Below, one piece after another: positions 44,484-55,904 of a stretch of DNA of 64,000 bases. The stretch is from Asterella californica (taxonomy: Eukaryota > Streptophyta > Marchantiopsida > Marchantiales > Aytoniaceae). Both the position numbers and the translations under genes were made by a program. The DNA lies in NCBI GenBank assembly GCA_036924285.1, contig JAYKYS010000001.1:1287501-1351500 (forward strand), written 5' to 3'. The notes below the pieces were generated by a model. The model was not told where the DNA came from, ran no database searches, and saw only the letters and a list, made by a program, of their open reading frames with translations. Each line of letters opens with the position of its first letter. Position 1 is the first letter of the stretch.

Positions 44484-44857
44484 CCGCCTGCCCACGTGCT
44501 TCTTCTGTTGTCCGTGTTTTAGGTAGATGCCATGTCAGCCATGGTCCTACCTACTGTTTAGGTGGCTGCCTTGTAGTAACACCTATTGTGTCTTCCAGCT
44601 TGTACTAGGTTGGTATATTACTCAATTACAATCATAGGACTCCTGTAGAAGACTCGCATGTAGCTTCTGATTTCTATCTTCTAGAAGACGTCTTTGGGGT
44701 TACGGAAGAAGTCAGCTTTTTCTCAAAAATCTGTCTTAAGTTCATCTTCTTGCTAAGCAAGTAAACTTAAGTAACAAGGTTAATTCAATTATATATACAT
44801 GACGTTAACTTAAAGTTTTTGAAAAAGTCCTAAAATTTGTAAACTGTGGATACCACA
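44484..44857 (-). mobile_element. LTR-A copy 6 (inverted), 5' end
   Basis: Read on the minus strand it starts TGTGGTATCCACAGTTTAC at 44857. It continues through AATTGAATTAACCTTGTTACTTAAG and TTCTAGAAGATAG-type sequence, like the first 300 bases of LTR-A copies 1 and 5. It is separated from the rest of the LTR by solo LTR-B copy 1. Confidence 0.75.
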
Positions 44858-45203
44858 AATCTCTATCACTTCAGTTCTCAATAATCATCGATCTAACCGC
44901 TCATCTTTTTTCAAACTTCACAAATGTCTCGTCCGGCAAGCAGCAAACATGCTCCAAAAGAGTTCCCTCCATCCAACTCCTCACTTAGTCACCATACTTA
45001 GTATTCAGAATTCTAGAAAAATGCTATCGAATACAAAATCACTTTGTATTCAATAGCTAGCTTTGTAAAAACTTGCTCGAAGCACATTTAGCCAAACTCT
45101 CTTTGCTCGTCAAGAGCTCTCTACTCGTAATCTCTCCCACTCCCGTCTATCTGAAAACATAACATCCAATTATAACCCTTATCCTCTGAATATACACGTG
45201 TCT
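44858..45203. other. Spacer; no gene recognised
   Basis: No element is identifiable. A small palindrome gaatacaaa...tttgtattc is present at about 45029-45051. Confidence 0.3.
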
Positions 45204-47493
45204 CTACGGCTCATTTCTTAGAAATAAGACTCCGCGGCCGTAACGATGGCCTTGGTCTTCACCATGGAGCCATGCGTGGGATGATCTGATCAAACTCTCA
45301 TCATCAGCATCTCGCGTGTCATTTGTAGAGCTGTACCTCTTGATCCCTCTAGACATGTTTGTATCTGGAATGGACATCTCTCCACCTCGGACTTCCTCAA
45401 GCCTAAACCAATGCACGCCGCCTGCCCAACATCAACGGTTGGGCTCTAGAGTCCAACAAGACTTTCTACTGTCGATACATCTTCCAGGAAGGTACCACCA
45501 AACAGAAGATACCACTTCTGTTGTCCAACAGTACCACGCTTGGTGCCAAACCAGCGATCAATCGCCGGCCTACCTGGTAATTCATCTAACACGGCAGCCG
45601 CAGCTTGCCAAGTACCACTGGTAGTTGTCCTGATCCTCGACTTCATGGACAAATCTATGATCTCTCGCTGAACCACCTCAGCACTAGAGGTAACTACATC
45701 CTCGCTTTCACTGAGCGTGGCCGCCAATTGGGACACTGGAGCCAAGGTAACTCCCAATGCCATCATATCTGTGGTTGAAAATAATGAGGCTCAAAGAACT
45801 GCTGTAGCCGTCCCCAACATGAGATTTGACGTCACATCCACAGACGCCGAAGGTTGACTCGTATCTTGCATGTCGATGTCTCTAACTCCACTGCATCATC
45901 GATAGATCGTTTAGGAATCGTAGACGTGGTCCTCAACGTCTCCGATAGCGTAAACGACTGAGGAAGCTTGGTCTGTCTACCAGTCTCCTCGTGTTGTGGA
46001 TCTAACTCCACCAGCGCACTCCGTGACTCAGAGACACATGCTGCACTTCGAGTCACTGCCATAGATGTCTCAATCTGTGTCACATCAGTCATAAAGTCGA
46101 AGTCAACTCCTCCTCCATAGGACGTGGAAGTCTCTGTTCCACCATATCTCCACTGAGTCATAACCATATTAGCTATCCTCTGCTTCGCTCAATCCGAGCA
46201 GCCATACCTGCTTCTGACGTCGTAGCAGACGGTGGACCGATGGATCTTCCTCCAGGTGCTGGACCTCTATCTCGAGCTCGACCACCACGGTCTCCTTGAG
46301 CTCCTTCGTCTCGTCCACGATTAGGACGGAGATCAAAACATATGGAGAGCAAAACAACGGTCACTACTGTGACCTGGTCGTCCGTAATGCTCATACTGCC
46401 TAGGTATCGGTTGAGACGTCTCAGACGTCTCATAACCACCTCTCCTCTATGGACAGTCCTTCTATTGATGAGGACCATCACACATCTAGCAAGGACCCAC
46501 TTGCTATTGACTAGAGAAGGACGGCATGGGCTTCTGTCCACCCGGTCCTTCAACACCTCCTTTGGATCGTGACTGTTCAACACGATCCTTACCAGCACCA
46601 CCACCACGCTGTTGCATAGCCTCGAGAAGAGGTGGTCGTCTCATGTGATACCTCCCTACTGACCCAATAGTCTCCATCCTCTCCTCCACCATGTTGAGCT
46701 CAATCCGCTCAGCTAGACCAAAGACAACCGTTAACGTCAGAGCGATGTCTCTAAGGAGAGTTGCATCCCTAACTTTCCTACGCAGCTCTCGGTCTAGTAT
46801 CTCATATCAGAACTGGACTGCATGTGCTTCCGTCACCCCTTGGGTGACGCTGATCAACCGCCTCATGCGAGTAAACGCCTCGCGTAGGCTCTCTTCAGTC
46901 TTCCGCTGGAACTCCTACAGACTCTTCAACTTATCGGTCCGCACACCATGATAGTTCTTCCTCAAACACTAGAAGAACTGAACCACAGGGTTAAACCCTG
47001 GTGGTATCTCGCTCATACTACCACATGCTCCACTACTAGTGGACGCACCGCTGGTAATAGATACTCCGCCATCTATGTGTACCACTGCTACTGGCACTCG
47101 AACTCGTAGATGCTACGCCTCTCAAAATTGCACCAGTAGTGATAGAAACGTAGTTGGGGACCAATGTTGTCTCCACAACTCAATCTCCACACTGTAGTCT
47201 CGTCTGAACTCATGATAATCGTCCATTGGCTGTCCCTCCAAGTGTTGGAACAAATCTTTTCACGCCATGAAGGGTGTAAACAGCTGTGGGTTCCGCATCT
47301 GCTGCAGATCGTACCAACTGTCGAACTCCTGGATGAAGTCATCCAGCTCAATGATACAGATCGTATCCAGAGTAACGTCGAGGTCCTTCCGTGGTCCCAT
47401 AGATCTCGTCCATGTCTCACAACAACGGTGTGATGACACTAGACTCACCATCAAAAAATGCACTATTTGCGTCTGACTCGTCTTTTGGAACAA
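45204..47493 (-). pseudogene. Ty3/gypsy family D gag and downstream region
   Basis: Minus-strand reading from about 47493. A Gag-like region has LDVTLDTICIIELDDFIQEF and KDLFQHLEGQPMDDYHEFRR. It continues as PPGFNPVVQFF, then stop. Next come FQRKTEESLREAFTRMRRLI, VTQGVTEAHAVQF, LDRELRRKVRDATLLRDIAL and LAERIELNMVEERM, the usual Gag helical domain. Two decayed zinc knuckles follow: C-stop-MCDGPHQ-stop-KDC near 46500 and YEHYGRPGHSSDRC near 46410, each missing a Cys. The next 900 bases have ORFs without recognisable protease motifs. It belongs to the same general family as the RT fragment at 20307-21315, judging by style, but direct linkage is inferred. Confidence 0.75.
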
Positions 47494-49678
47494 CCGACGG
47501 CAATGGTGTAGGTAGTCGATACCTCATCACACTCCGTGTATATCCAATGTCCAAGAAGGCCCCACTAGAACCTCCCGAGAACTCCGTGATGATAGAATCT
47601 CGAGAACACACTCTCCAATCAGAATGCCGAAATTTCTATCACCATCGTAACTACCGTAACCACCACTTGCCTAACCTCGCTCTTACTGAGCTCACCTATC
47701 TCCTACTGGGACGATCAAGATAAGAGCAACATGTATTTGTCATCACCACAGACAGCCTCTCACGGTCTGACTTGATCGTCAATTCAACCGCACCGTGAGA
47801 GAAACAAAGATAGTCTGACTGGTCCGCAGCTCCAATCTCACTATCAACAACACAATGGAGTGAGCTCACTCCAGAAATCAAGCGCCAACACAAGCAAACG
47901 TGACGCACAAATATGAAGCAGAATATGGAGGAGTTCCAACCACGAGAAGTCCAAACGATAACCCTCCACACTCAAACATTCACATAACGAGAAATCCAAC
48001 TCCACGCGGACTAACTCTCGATCTTCCGGTAACCATCTGCAGAATATATGACCACCAACAATCCAAAATTGTGCCTAGAGTCACTATCTCAATGTTTAAT
48101 TGGTTAGAAGCTCCTAGAATATCTTCCAAGATAGCTCTAGTATGTCACAACACTAAACATCCACTAACAGTCTCCATACATCACCTATCGCAAGAAGATG
48201 CGGTACCACAACTACAGCTCTCTTCTAATACTGTGGATCGTCTTACCACTCCTCTAAGAACGTGCAAACATATCTCCTACTATCTTTAACAAGTCTATAA
48301 ATACTTGCACGCATCCCTATAAGACACCAAGAGCTATTGGTCTAGTGGTCAAGCCAAAGCTAAGACTGCAGAGTTAAGTGTGCAAGCTCAGGAATAGTGT
48401 TGGGATGGGTGACTTGCTAGTTTACATCTCCCACACAACTGAAAGCTTGCTGGTTTGCTGACGAGCTCGAGGTCGGTCTCCGCTCCGCTCCGCTCCGTCT
48501 CCGCACTCCGCTTCTCACGCTTTTGCACTCATGCATCTCTGCTCCTCGAAGCCTCTAAATGCAACGCATTCCACACCGTGACACCTCTGCTCACTCTCCG
48601 CTCCACTCCACTTGGGTAGGAGAGGAACTAGTGCTCACACACCAAAGGAGGTTCGACTACAACTCGAATTGCACCAAATTGCACCAAAAGAGACTCAGAA
48701 ATACCAAAATCTGACGTAAAACAGCTCGCGGTTGCACACGGGTAACCAAAACTCTGACATAAAACAGCAAGAACACCCAAAGCCAACCTGAAAACACTAC
48801 AACAGGTTCGTGAATGCACAATTCACACTTCTCGACCAACAACCACTACAAGATAACTCGCAAACTTGAGTTTTCACACGAAATTGCACAAAAAATTTGA
48901 CGATAACTAGCCTTTTTGCACTTCCAAATAACACGGCAGTGAACTTCGACACGGACCAAACTCCATGAAACTTGGTGCACTAGAATCGTCTCTGGAACGC
49001 GTTTCCAAAGAGCCCATTCTGATCTGACATTGACAGGTACTTTGTCTACCACGTCCAAACGTGCATTTTGGCTCGAACAAGTCACTTCAAGAACATTCTG
49101 CAAAAGTTTTGCAGTGCTTCCGCATGACAAAAAATCTCCACTCGACACCACAAGAGCAATCGATCCACGAACAGCAAGGTCCCATGCGCACACACACCTC
49201 GATCGCATGTATCAACAATCAAACACTAACGACGATGCGAAGATATCAGCAGACGATTTCATATCAGCGAGCTCTTACTGAACTCCGCCTCGACCTACAC
49301 TGAGTTCTTCAAGTAATCTCAACAGAGAAATTGCCATCTCCAACACGCAACAACGATTACTCACAAACGGTCAAGCCAAACCCACTCTATGCTCACAGAG
49401 AATCCTATTACACTCAACTAGACTATCCACCATAGCCAAGAGCTTGAAGGCTCAACTTGAAGAACTAAGGCCTCCAAGCCTTATCTGCGAAATATATACC
49501 TAGTGGGCTATCCCAAGAACTCATCCTAACGGCACTAACGGTCCTACCGGGATTAATCATTTCGCACTCGGCCAACCTAGCCGAGGTGCTAAACTGACGT
49601 GACAAAGGGTTTAACTTAGCAAGGGGTTTGCTTGTTCAAAATGGCATCAATAGCCTAGAAGAAAAAAGAAGAAGAAAA
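47494..49678 (-). other. Probable 5' leader and LTR region of family D; SINE-like patch
   Basis: No coding domain was recognised upstream of the family D gag. The stretch contains a tccgc-rich microsatellite at about 48478-48515. Its right limit is the LTR-A segment at 49679. I could not locate LTR ends or a primer site with confidence. Confidence 0.35.
48330..48420 (+). mobile_element. Possible tRNA-derived SINE head
   Basis: TGGTCTAGTGG at about 48339-48349 fits the pol III A-box pattern TRGYNNANNNG. A B-box-like gtgtgcaagctcagg follows about 30 bases later. The continuing ttgggatgggtgacttgctagtttacatc is the sort of text seen after tRNA-like heads in plant SINEs. The B box is poor and no tail or target duplication was found, so this is tentative. 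Confidence 0.3.
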
Positions 49679-50465
49679 GGACAGAAGAAAAAAGAAGCCT
49701 TCTTCCCACAGTAGAAGACGACATCCTCGAGTAGAAAACTGTGTAAATGTAAGCCAATTTGTGGTCTTCTTCCTCAAATTACTACAACCAAGGATTGCTT
49801 GTTAGTCAGGATCCGGACTAGAAGCCTGTCGGAGTCTTAATTTCTCATTTTCCTCTTGTTTTCTCTTGTTTGGATTTTCTTTTCTTCCCCATCTTCTCTC
49901 ATCTTCCAATCTCCCTATCTTCTTCTAGTGAGCTCCGAGAATTCTATTGAGTTTTCGTGAAGGTGAATGTCGTTGTAGTGCTGCAGGAAGACCGTTTCTG
50001 TAAATAGAAGCCTGGGAAGACTACAGGGGACATACACTCTGTGATTGATCTAACCCCTTTGGAAATTAGAAGAGCAATGTGTGATAGACATTACTAATTT
50101 GACGTCTATGAAGTAAGAGCAGTCTTCTGGAGGTGCGAGAAGTCGGATTGAACCCCCAGAAGCCAAGAATTGCTTCGGGAAGACCGTGATGATAAGATTG
50201 GAAGTCGTGACCTGGAAGCAGAAAGCGTCTTCTCAAGATTCTCTGTAGATATTTGTGTGATATTTTAGATGATAGTTGTTTGTTTAGGTCCAGAGCACAT
50301 TCTGAAGGGTCTGGAAGCCGTGTGGTTTTGTGAGAAGACGGGATTTCTAAGTAAAACCCTGTATTTTTGTGTTTGAATAGATCTTGGAACTTAGAGCAGC
50401 GATACTTGTGTAAATCCTCTGTGAGAATGATATCTTTTATGCTAAATGGGCTAAAGGAGAAATCT
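49679..50465 (+). mobile_element. LTR-A copy 7 (plus strand), 3' part
   Basis: It matches LTR-A copy 1 from about 16965 (cttcttcccacag, gaagacgacatcctcgagta) to ctaaaggagaaatcttg at 50465, 14 bases short of the normal end. At that point it switches into inverted LTR-A sequence. Confidence 0.8.
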
Positions 50466-52270
50466 TGCAAGCTTCGACTCTGCACAGTTTCTAACAATCA
50501 CCGCCATTCAAGAAGAAGGCTTCGCATGCACAATTGGGTGTGATTTCGAGGAAACCCACTGCTCAGAAGACACAGACAAAGCTTCTGCACTCAAACCTGA
50601 AATCAATATTAGCAAGTCAACTGTCTTCTTAACTTGCTGCCTACTCTAATTTGTTGGGTATGATCTCCTCCTGATCTACTCCTACATGAACTTCTAACTC
50701 AGCCTCTGATAAGTGAGAAGTCCTGCGAGTATCTCGGGTGTGACTGGATGGCTTCTTCCTCTCTGTTCGTGGCTTGCTCTTCTAGGACGGCTTTGGAAGA
50801 CGTAAGCGTCTTCTGGGAAGCTGAGTCCACCTGCGCTTCCTCGCTCTTCTGTGACACTGATTCAACGCTGGGAGTTGGGGTGACTTCGCATTGGTCAGAG
50901 GAAGTCACCTCCTCCACTCGAAACACTTGGGAAGACAACTCTGCTTCTTGTCTTCAGGGGCTTCTTCTACGATCTTCTCGGCTTCCAACTCTATCACTAC
51001 CATGTGGACAGCGAGGTCGAACTCCTCCTCTCCAAATCTGTCCTGATCGCTGGTCCTCGAGCATAGGAAGATGTAGCTGCTGGTCGTGGGATTGAAGGAA
51101 GACCGTAAAGTGTCTTCAGGTCCTCAATCTGCCGATCCAAGTAGCCGAACATGTTGTTCTTGCACTCCACTAACATCACCCTGTAATCGTCATCCCACTC
51201 TCTAGCTAGGATGAGAAGTTTCCTATCCGCGGTGAAGTTGAACTACTTGCGAAGTGCTTCCGCGGACTGCACCATAAGTTCATTCGCTCGAGCTTCTACT
51301 TCCTCCCGCTGCGTCTTCTCTGCTGCAGCTTGTGCTTCTGTGGCTTCCCGCAGTGCCTTCCATGTCATCTTATCTTCTGCGAGAGAGATGATCTTACCTC
51401 TGACCGCAGAACCTCTTGATCACAATGCTGTAGACGTGCTTGCAACTCATGGTTGCTCTTCCTCAATTGTGTTGACTCCTTGGCAGAAGCAGCTGCTTCC
51501 GTCTTGTACCTCGCTGCAAGCTTCTCTGTGATGCAGAGGTTGACTTCTAGCGCGTCCACCTTCTTCTGGACATCTTTTTGCTGCATCAAGATGCGCAAAT
51601 CGAATCTAGGTCGTAGTGGCTTCTCCTGAGCCATCGTGCGCTTCTCCACCAACTCCATGGCTGGCTGGATCTCTGAGTGGAAGAAGGCGCTGATTCCTCC
51701 AACCTTCTTCTTGCAGAAGACAGGTTCATCTCCACAGTCTGATCGGAGATGTCTTGTCTGTCTTCCACTGTGGTCTTCTGCTTCTACGCGAGAGAAGACA
51801 CTGCTCTTCTCATCCTCCGGGGTGGAAGATCTCTTCTCACTACAGGAGCGGTTCTCTTCGCTGCGTTTCCTCGAGTTGCAGTCGGAATGTCAACCCATAC
51901 TTCGGCTTCTGGAGTCTTATGAACACTCCTTGTAGTTGCAGAAGCTATCTTCTGCGCAGTTCTGGTGCTCAGCGTCTCCTCTTGAGAATCGATCCAGAAT
52001 GAATGATCGAAAAAGAGACGTTCTTCCTAGGCACACTCCTAGGCCTTATCTTCCTCGACGGTGAAGCGTCTTCCGTACCACTGGAGTCGTCTTCTCGCAC
52101 CAAAAGCGTCTTCTGATGAGTGCCCTGTCTCGTCTGAGGCACTAAAGTGAGAGGAGGAGTTACGGCTGCTGCTCGGTCGTCTTCTTCCGAGGTTTCTTTC
52201 TTCATCTCGCATTGTCCTGTTGGTCCATACCTTGCCAACTGGTCTTCTGTCAAGTCCTCCTTAGACACGT
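50466..52270 (-). mobile_element. LTR-A copy 8 (inverted), 3' half
   Basis: On the minus strand it follows LTR-A: 50466-50605 equals about 16880-16750 of copy 1 reversed. About 500 bases are deleted at 50605, and 50610-52270 equals the ORF-carrying part. It is broken at 52270 by solo LTR-B copy 2 and resumes at 54078. Confidence 0.75.
50699..52265 (-). pseudogene. LTR-A open reading frame, copy 3, C-terminal half
   Basis: The minus-strand reading gives, in order, a charged linker (52265-51800), a coiled coil (51658-51365: ELVEKRTMAQEKPLRPRFDL, QKKVDALEVNLCITEKLA, KESTQLRKSNHELQARL), and ALREATEAQAAAEKTQREE. The helical domain follows (FNFTADRKLLILAREWDDD, YLDRQIEDLKTLYG), then an acidic tail (FRVEEVTSSDQCEV, KSEEAQVDSAS). 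This copy shows the coiled coil missing from copy 1. Several frameshifts are present. The N-terminal half lies beyond the LTR-B insertion, at 54078-54683. Confidence 0.65.
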
Positions 52271-54077
52271 TGTCGTGGCGAGAGTCTTTCTTGGGGAGGG
52301 CAGACCTCCTGACTGTGATTGATCAGAGAAACGACCAAAAGGGAAAACAGATTGCTGCTGACAATGAGATCTCAAAAATCCCACTTCTCGCGTCCACCAA
52401 TTGCAAACTAACACTCAAACAAACACTCAGGTACACAAATAGGTCTCTCAGGATTCAAAATAACTTTATTTCAGTGTCGGCTATACCATCAATTTCTTCA
52501 ACTATAAAAAAATCTCTCTCTCTCTCTCTCTCTTCCTCTCATGCACGCCTCTCTCTCCGTCTATCTGTTCTCTGTCAAAGTCCTCCAAGTTCACCTCAAA
52601 CCCGATCTAATAGGTGAAATTCAGACCCCTAACTCTTATACCTCTCCTTGCATCAATTTCCCAATTGAAACTCCGAGAAATTTGATTCAGCGACGATCAA
52701 AAGCCTCTCACATACCATCAAAATGATCTCCGCTCAATAGACTGCCTCCTGAAAGTAATTTTCTCCAAAACAGTTTGTTAGACACAGTTCAAGCCCTGAA
52801 ACACTTGCCCCTCTCTTTGCGACGACCTCTCAATTCAGTTTTTCTTAGAAATTTGATCTCCTTTGCTCCCAAGCTTCTCCTGCGCATCCCGATGGCTTCT
52901 CCCTTCAGCCATGTGCAAAAAGTCCCCGTCCAAAGCCGCCGCAGGTTATTTAACCTAAAAACTAAGGCCTTAGCTAAGCTGCCCCCTGCTGTCCTTATAA
53001 GCACAACCACTTATCAGAAGCAGACCACTTGCCAAGCTGCCTCCTGCTGTCCTTATGCGTACAGAACTTTATTTGCTAAGCTGACCCCCTATTTTTATAA
53101 AAAGTTCACAGCTGTCTTTACAAAGCAGACTCCTTCACTGATAAAGGTCTCACAGCATTCTTGGCTATTGCTAAGCCGACTCAATGATTAATTAACTGAT
53201 TAACAAAAGTTTCTCGTGCTCTTGATGTCATCTTGATGCCACCCTGAATATACTACAAGCCATCCAATGTAGGCAGAAGCTCCAACACTTATGAGGCTGC
53301 CCCACAAGGCTTACAGCCCCCCCCCCTCCCCAATATGCGCACCAGATATCTCTCATAGTATATTCAAGATGGCATGCGGAGGCTTAGGCCAGGAAGCCCA
53401 TGATTAAGAGAGATATCGGTCTCCCGCCCCTAGATATGTAGGACGTGGTTGCATATCCAACATAGACTCCCTTCCAGGAGGCCAACATGCCGGAATAAGA
53501 ACCAAAGGCCCGGGAGAATTGATCCGGAGACCACTTTCCTCCTAGGCAGACGCCTTATCACTGGGATGGTCTTTGGTTCCGTTCTAGAAGGTTAAAAGTT
53601 CTGTACATATGCTTTTACTGAAGAAGATTTTCTGTAAAAGTCTTTACTAGCTTTTCCTATGCTAACTTCTCTATACAACTCCATTTTAATGAATGAGGAG
53701 TCAAAACTTTAGTATTCATGAACACCTACACACTCACGTTATCAAATTCAGAGTTCGAGTCACGAGCCAGAATCGATGGATTTCTCTCTTTCGTATATTT
53801 CTCAGTCTAAAACCCGTACTAACTATTACTTAAAACAATTTCTGTCAAAACTGGAAGTATGAAGTCGCTCTTCTCGTCGAGCTCTGCATTCTGATGCCTT
53901 TGAAATATTACCCCTTCAGGGTAATATTTCAATCCAAGCTAGGGGACAGCTTGTCAAGCATCACCCCAGCTTAGCTCCTGCCCAGCTTGATAAGCTACAG
54001 GGCAGCTTCTTTTACACAATAGAGAAAAATCTCTTTGCAACTAATTTTCACCATATAGGCCCATGTACAACACGACA
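52271..54077 (+). mobile_element. Solo LTR-B, copy 2 (1807 bp)
   Basis: It begins TGTCGTGGCGAGAG and ends CAACACGACA, aligning end to end with copy 1. The flanks acgt (52267-52270) and acat (54078-54081) look like a 4-bp target duplication with one change. The inverted LTR-A at 40487-40497 has the uninterrupted target gacacatacaag. A (TC)n run lies at 52513-52533 and a C-run near 53309. There is no internal coding sequence, so it is a solo LTR. Confidence 0.85.
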
Positions 54078-54683
54078 ACATACAGATAATAGAAGAACGG
54101 GGTGAGGTGTCCTCTTGCTGGGGTGCCCAAATACACCAACTCTGCCCGAACATAAGTGTGGAAGAAGGCGTCCCAATTGATGGGCAGTCCCTCTCAGACG
54201 GCTTCGAGGAACTCCACGTCTTGATCTCCAAGGTATCTCGTCTTCTGTGCTTTCCCCTTGGGAAAGAGGTGAAGAAATAACTTCGCCAGAAGATGCTTCT
54301 GCGGCTCCCGGTAAGCTTCTACCTTCCACTCCATTCCTTCCCTGTCTATCTTCCAGTAAGAGGCAAGTCGTGCTTCCAGACACATGCCACTTCCTTGAGA
54401 TCATAGGTAAGATCTTCTTCTCGAGCTCTTATCCTCGGTTCTCGGATTCTGACATGTGAAAGACCCTACGCCACCACTCCGTCGTCCAGGAAGATGATCT
54501 TCCATGAACGACCCCTGCCTTTGTAGGTACAAGATTGCGAGGAGCCAGTGTTGCCCAAACCTCCTCCAGAAGACCCTCATCTGCGGGGTTCCAATCCCAC
54601 AGGAAGAAGTCGAGTCCCATCTCCTTGATGAAGGATTTGATCTCTGCTGCCGGCAACACCAACCCTCGAGGATGCATCGACAT
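54078..54683 (-). pseudogene. LTR-A open reading frame, copy 3, N-terminal half
   Basis: ATG at 54683: MSMHPRGLVLPAAEIKSFI, then MGLDFFLWDWNPADEGLLEE, WATLAPRNLVPTKAG and RRVFHMSESENRG. It continues with ILPMISRKWHVSGSTTCLLL. A shifted frame follows with VEAYREPQKHLLAKLFLHLF and DQDVEFLEAVWEGLPINWDA, then FFHTY. It ends at the LTR-B insertion. This is the best preserved N-terminal domain among the copies. The fold is not recognised. Confidence 0.65.
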
Positions 54684-55900
54684 GCTTCGAGTCTCTGTTA
54701 CACTAAGCTACACATATTTGTTGTGAGCCGAAGGCTCAATCCTTCCCAAGTCCTCGTAGTCTAGCTTTCACTCTCAGAAGTCGAATCTAGTCTTCCAGAA
54801 GACAGCTATTCCGTCTTCCGGGATTCTAACAGTGCTTCTTAAGTAGCTCTCGTCTTCCGAGCTATATCTAAACAATCCTAACTAAGCAAGGCATCGCATG
54901 GATTCCCAAGAAGACAACCCACCTTGCATTTCATACTACTTCATAACAAAAGATACAAGATATGTGAGAAGCAGAGTGTACGAAAAGTTCAAGAGATGAT
55001 CGCGTGCTCCTGCAGTGACATGGTCTTCAGGAAGGCTCCTGAGACAGCTTCCGATTAACTGCGTACTCGGAAGACTTCCTGCACCCAGGCTTCCCATCAT
55101 TGATCTCATCTGTCTTCGACTTCCGATACCCAATTTAGCCTCACACCAGACATGAAACATTCATACTCTGATCTTCCGACTCCTTATCTCTCATACACGC
55201 TCAGAAGAAGCTTGCTGCATGACGGGAAGACATGACCCTCGACCATTCTCTCCAAATTTTTCCAGCAAGGCTTCTCACAACTCTCTTCTAAATTTGGGAA
55301 GAAGAAGGAATAGGTTGCTATGGGTCGGACAGAAGAGATCCGTAACGGACCCTCACGTCTTCTCGCGCATTCTGCCAGCCTTTCCAATATTCTAGTCTCT
55401 CTAGGAAGATGTGGATTTGAGAAGCTCAGAAGATCGGGAGACACAGGCCTGGTTCCCAACTTCCAACTTCTCGAAACAAGAATCAACTCACCAAGTCACT
55501 CAGGATTTGTTCCAAGGCTCTCTCAACACAAAACCCAATCCAATCCAATCTTGATACGAACTAAACACAGTCTTTTTTCGAAGACGTTTAGACATTCAGA
55601 AGCATCTTTCGAAGATGTTTAGATCTTCAGAAGCGTCTTCTGTCCATGGGTTCGAGAACAAAGGTGTGGTAGTGTAAGAAAATTGATAGTCATGTGATCG
55701 AATTTAAGAATGACATGTGGGGAACCTCGATTCCAACTTGAAAAGAAGTGAGAAGATGGCTGTCAAAAATTGAACAGCGCTTCCGCGCCCAATTTTCGTA
55801 GAAGAAAGTTTAGGGTAGGGAAATCGATCGATGGGTTTCCTGCAAACAAGCGGAGAAGCGCGAGAGACATCACCTCAGAGGCGGGAAGCGGTGCCAGCCA
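54078..55900 (-). mobile_element. LTR-A copy 8 (inverted), 5' half
   Basis: Minus-strand LTR-A sequence corresponding to copy 1 from about 15010 back to 12900. It includes the ORF start, a single unit of the 380-bp duplication (about 54720-55180), the gttcgtatcaagattgg passage and the ctgtcaaaaattgaacagcgc passage. At about 55900 it meets a plus-strand LTR-A segment head to head. Confidence 0.75.
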
Positions 55901-55904
55901 ACCA

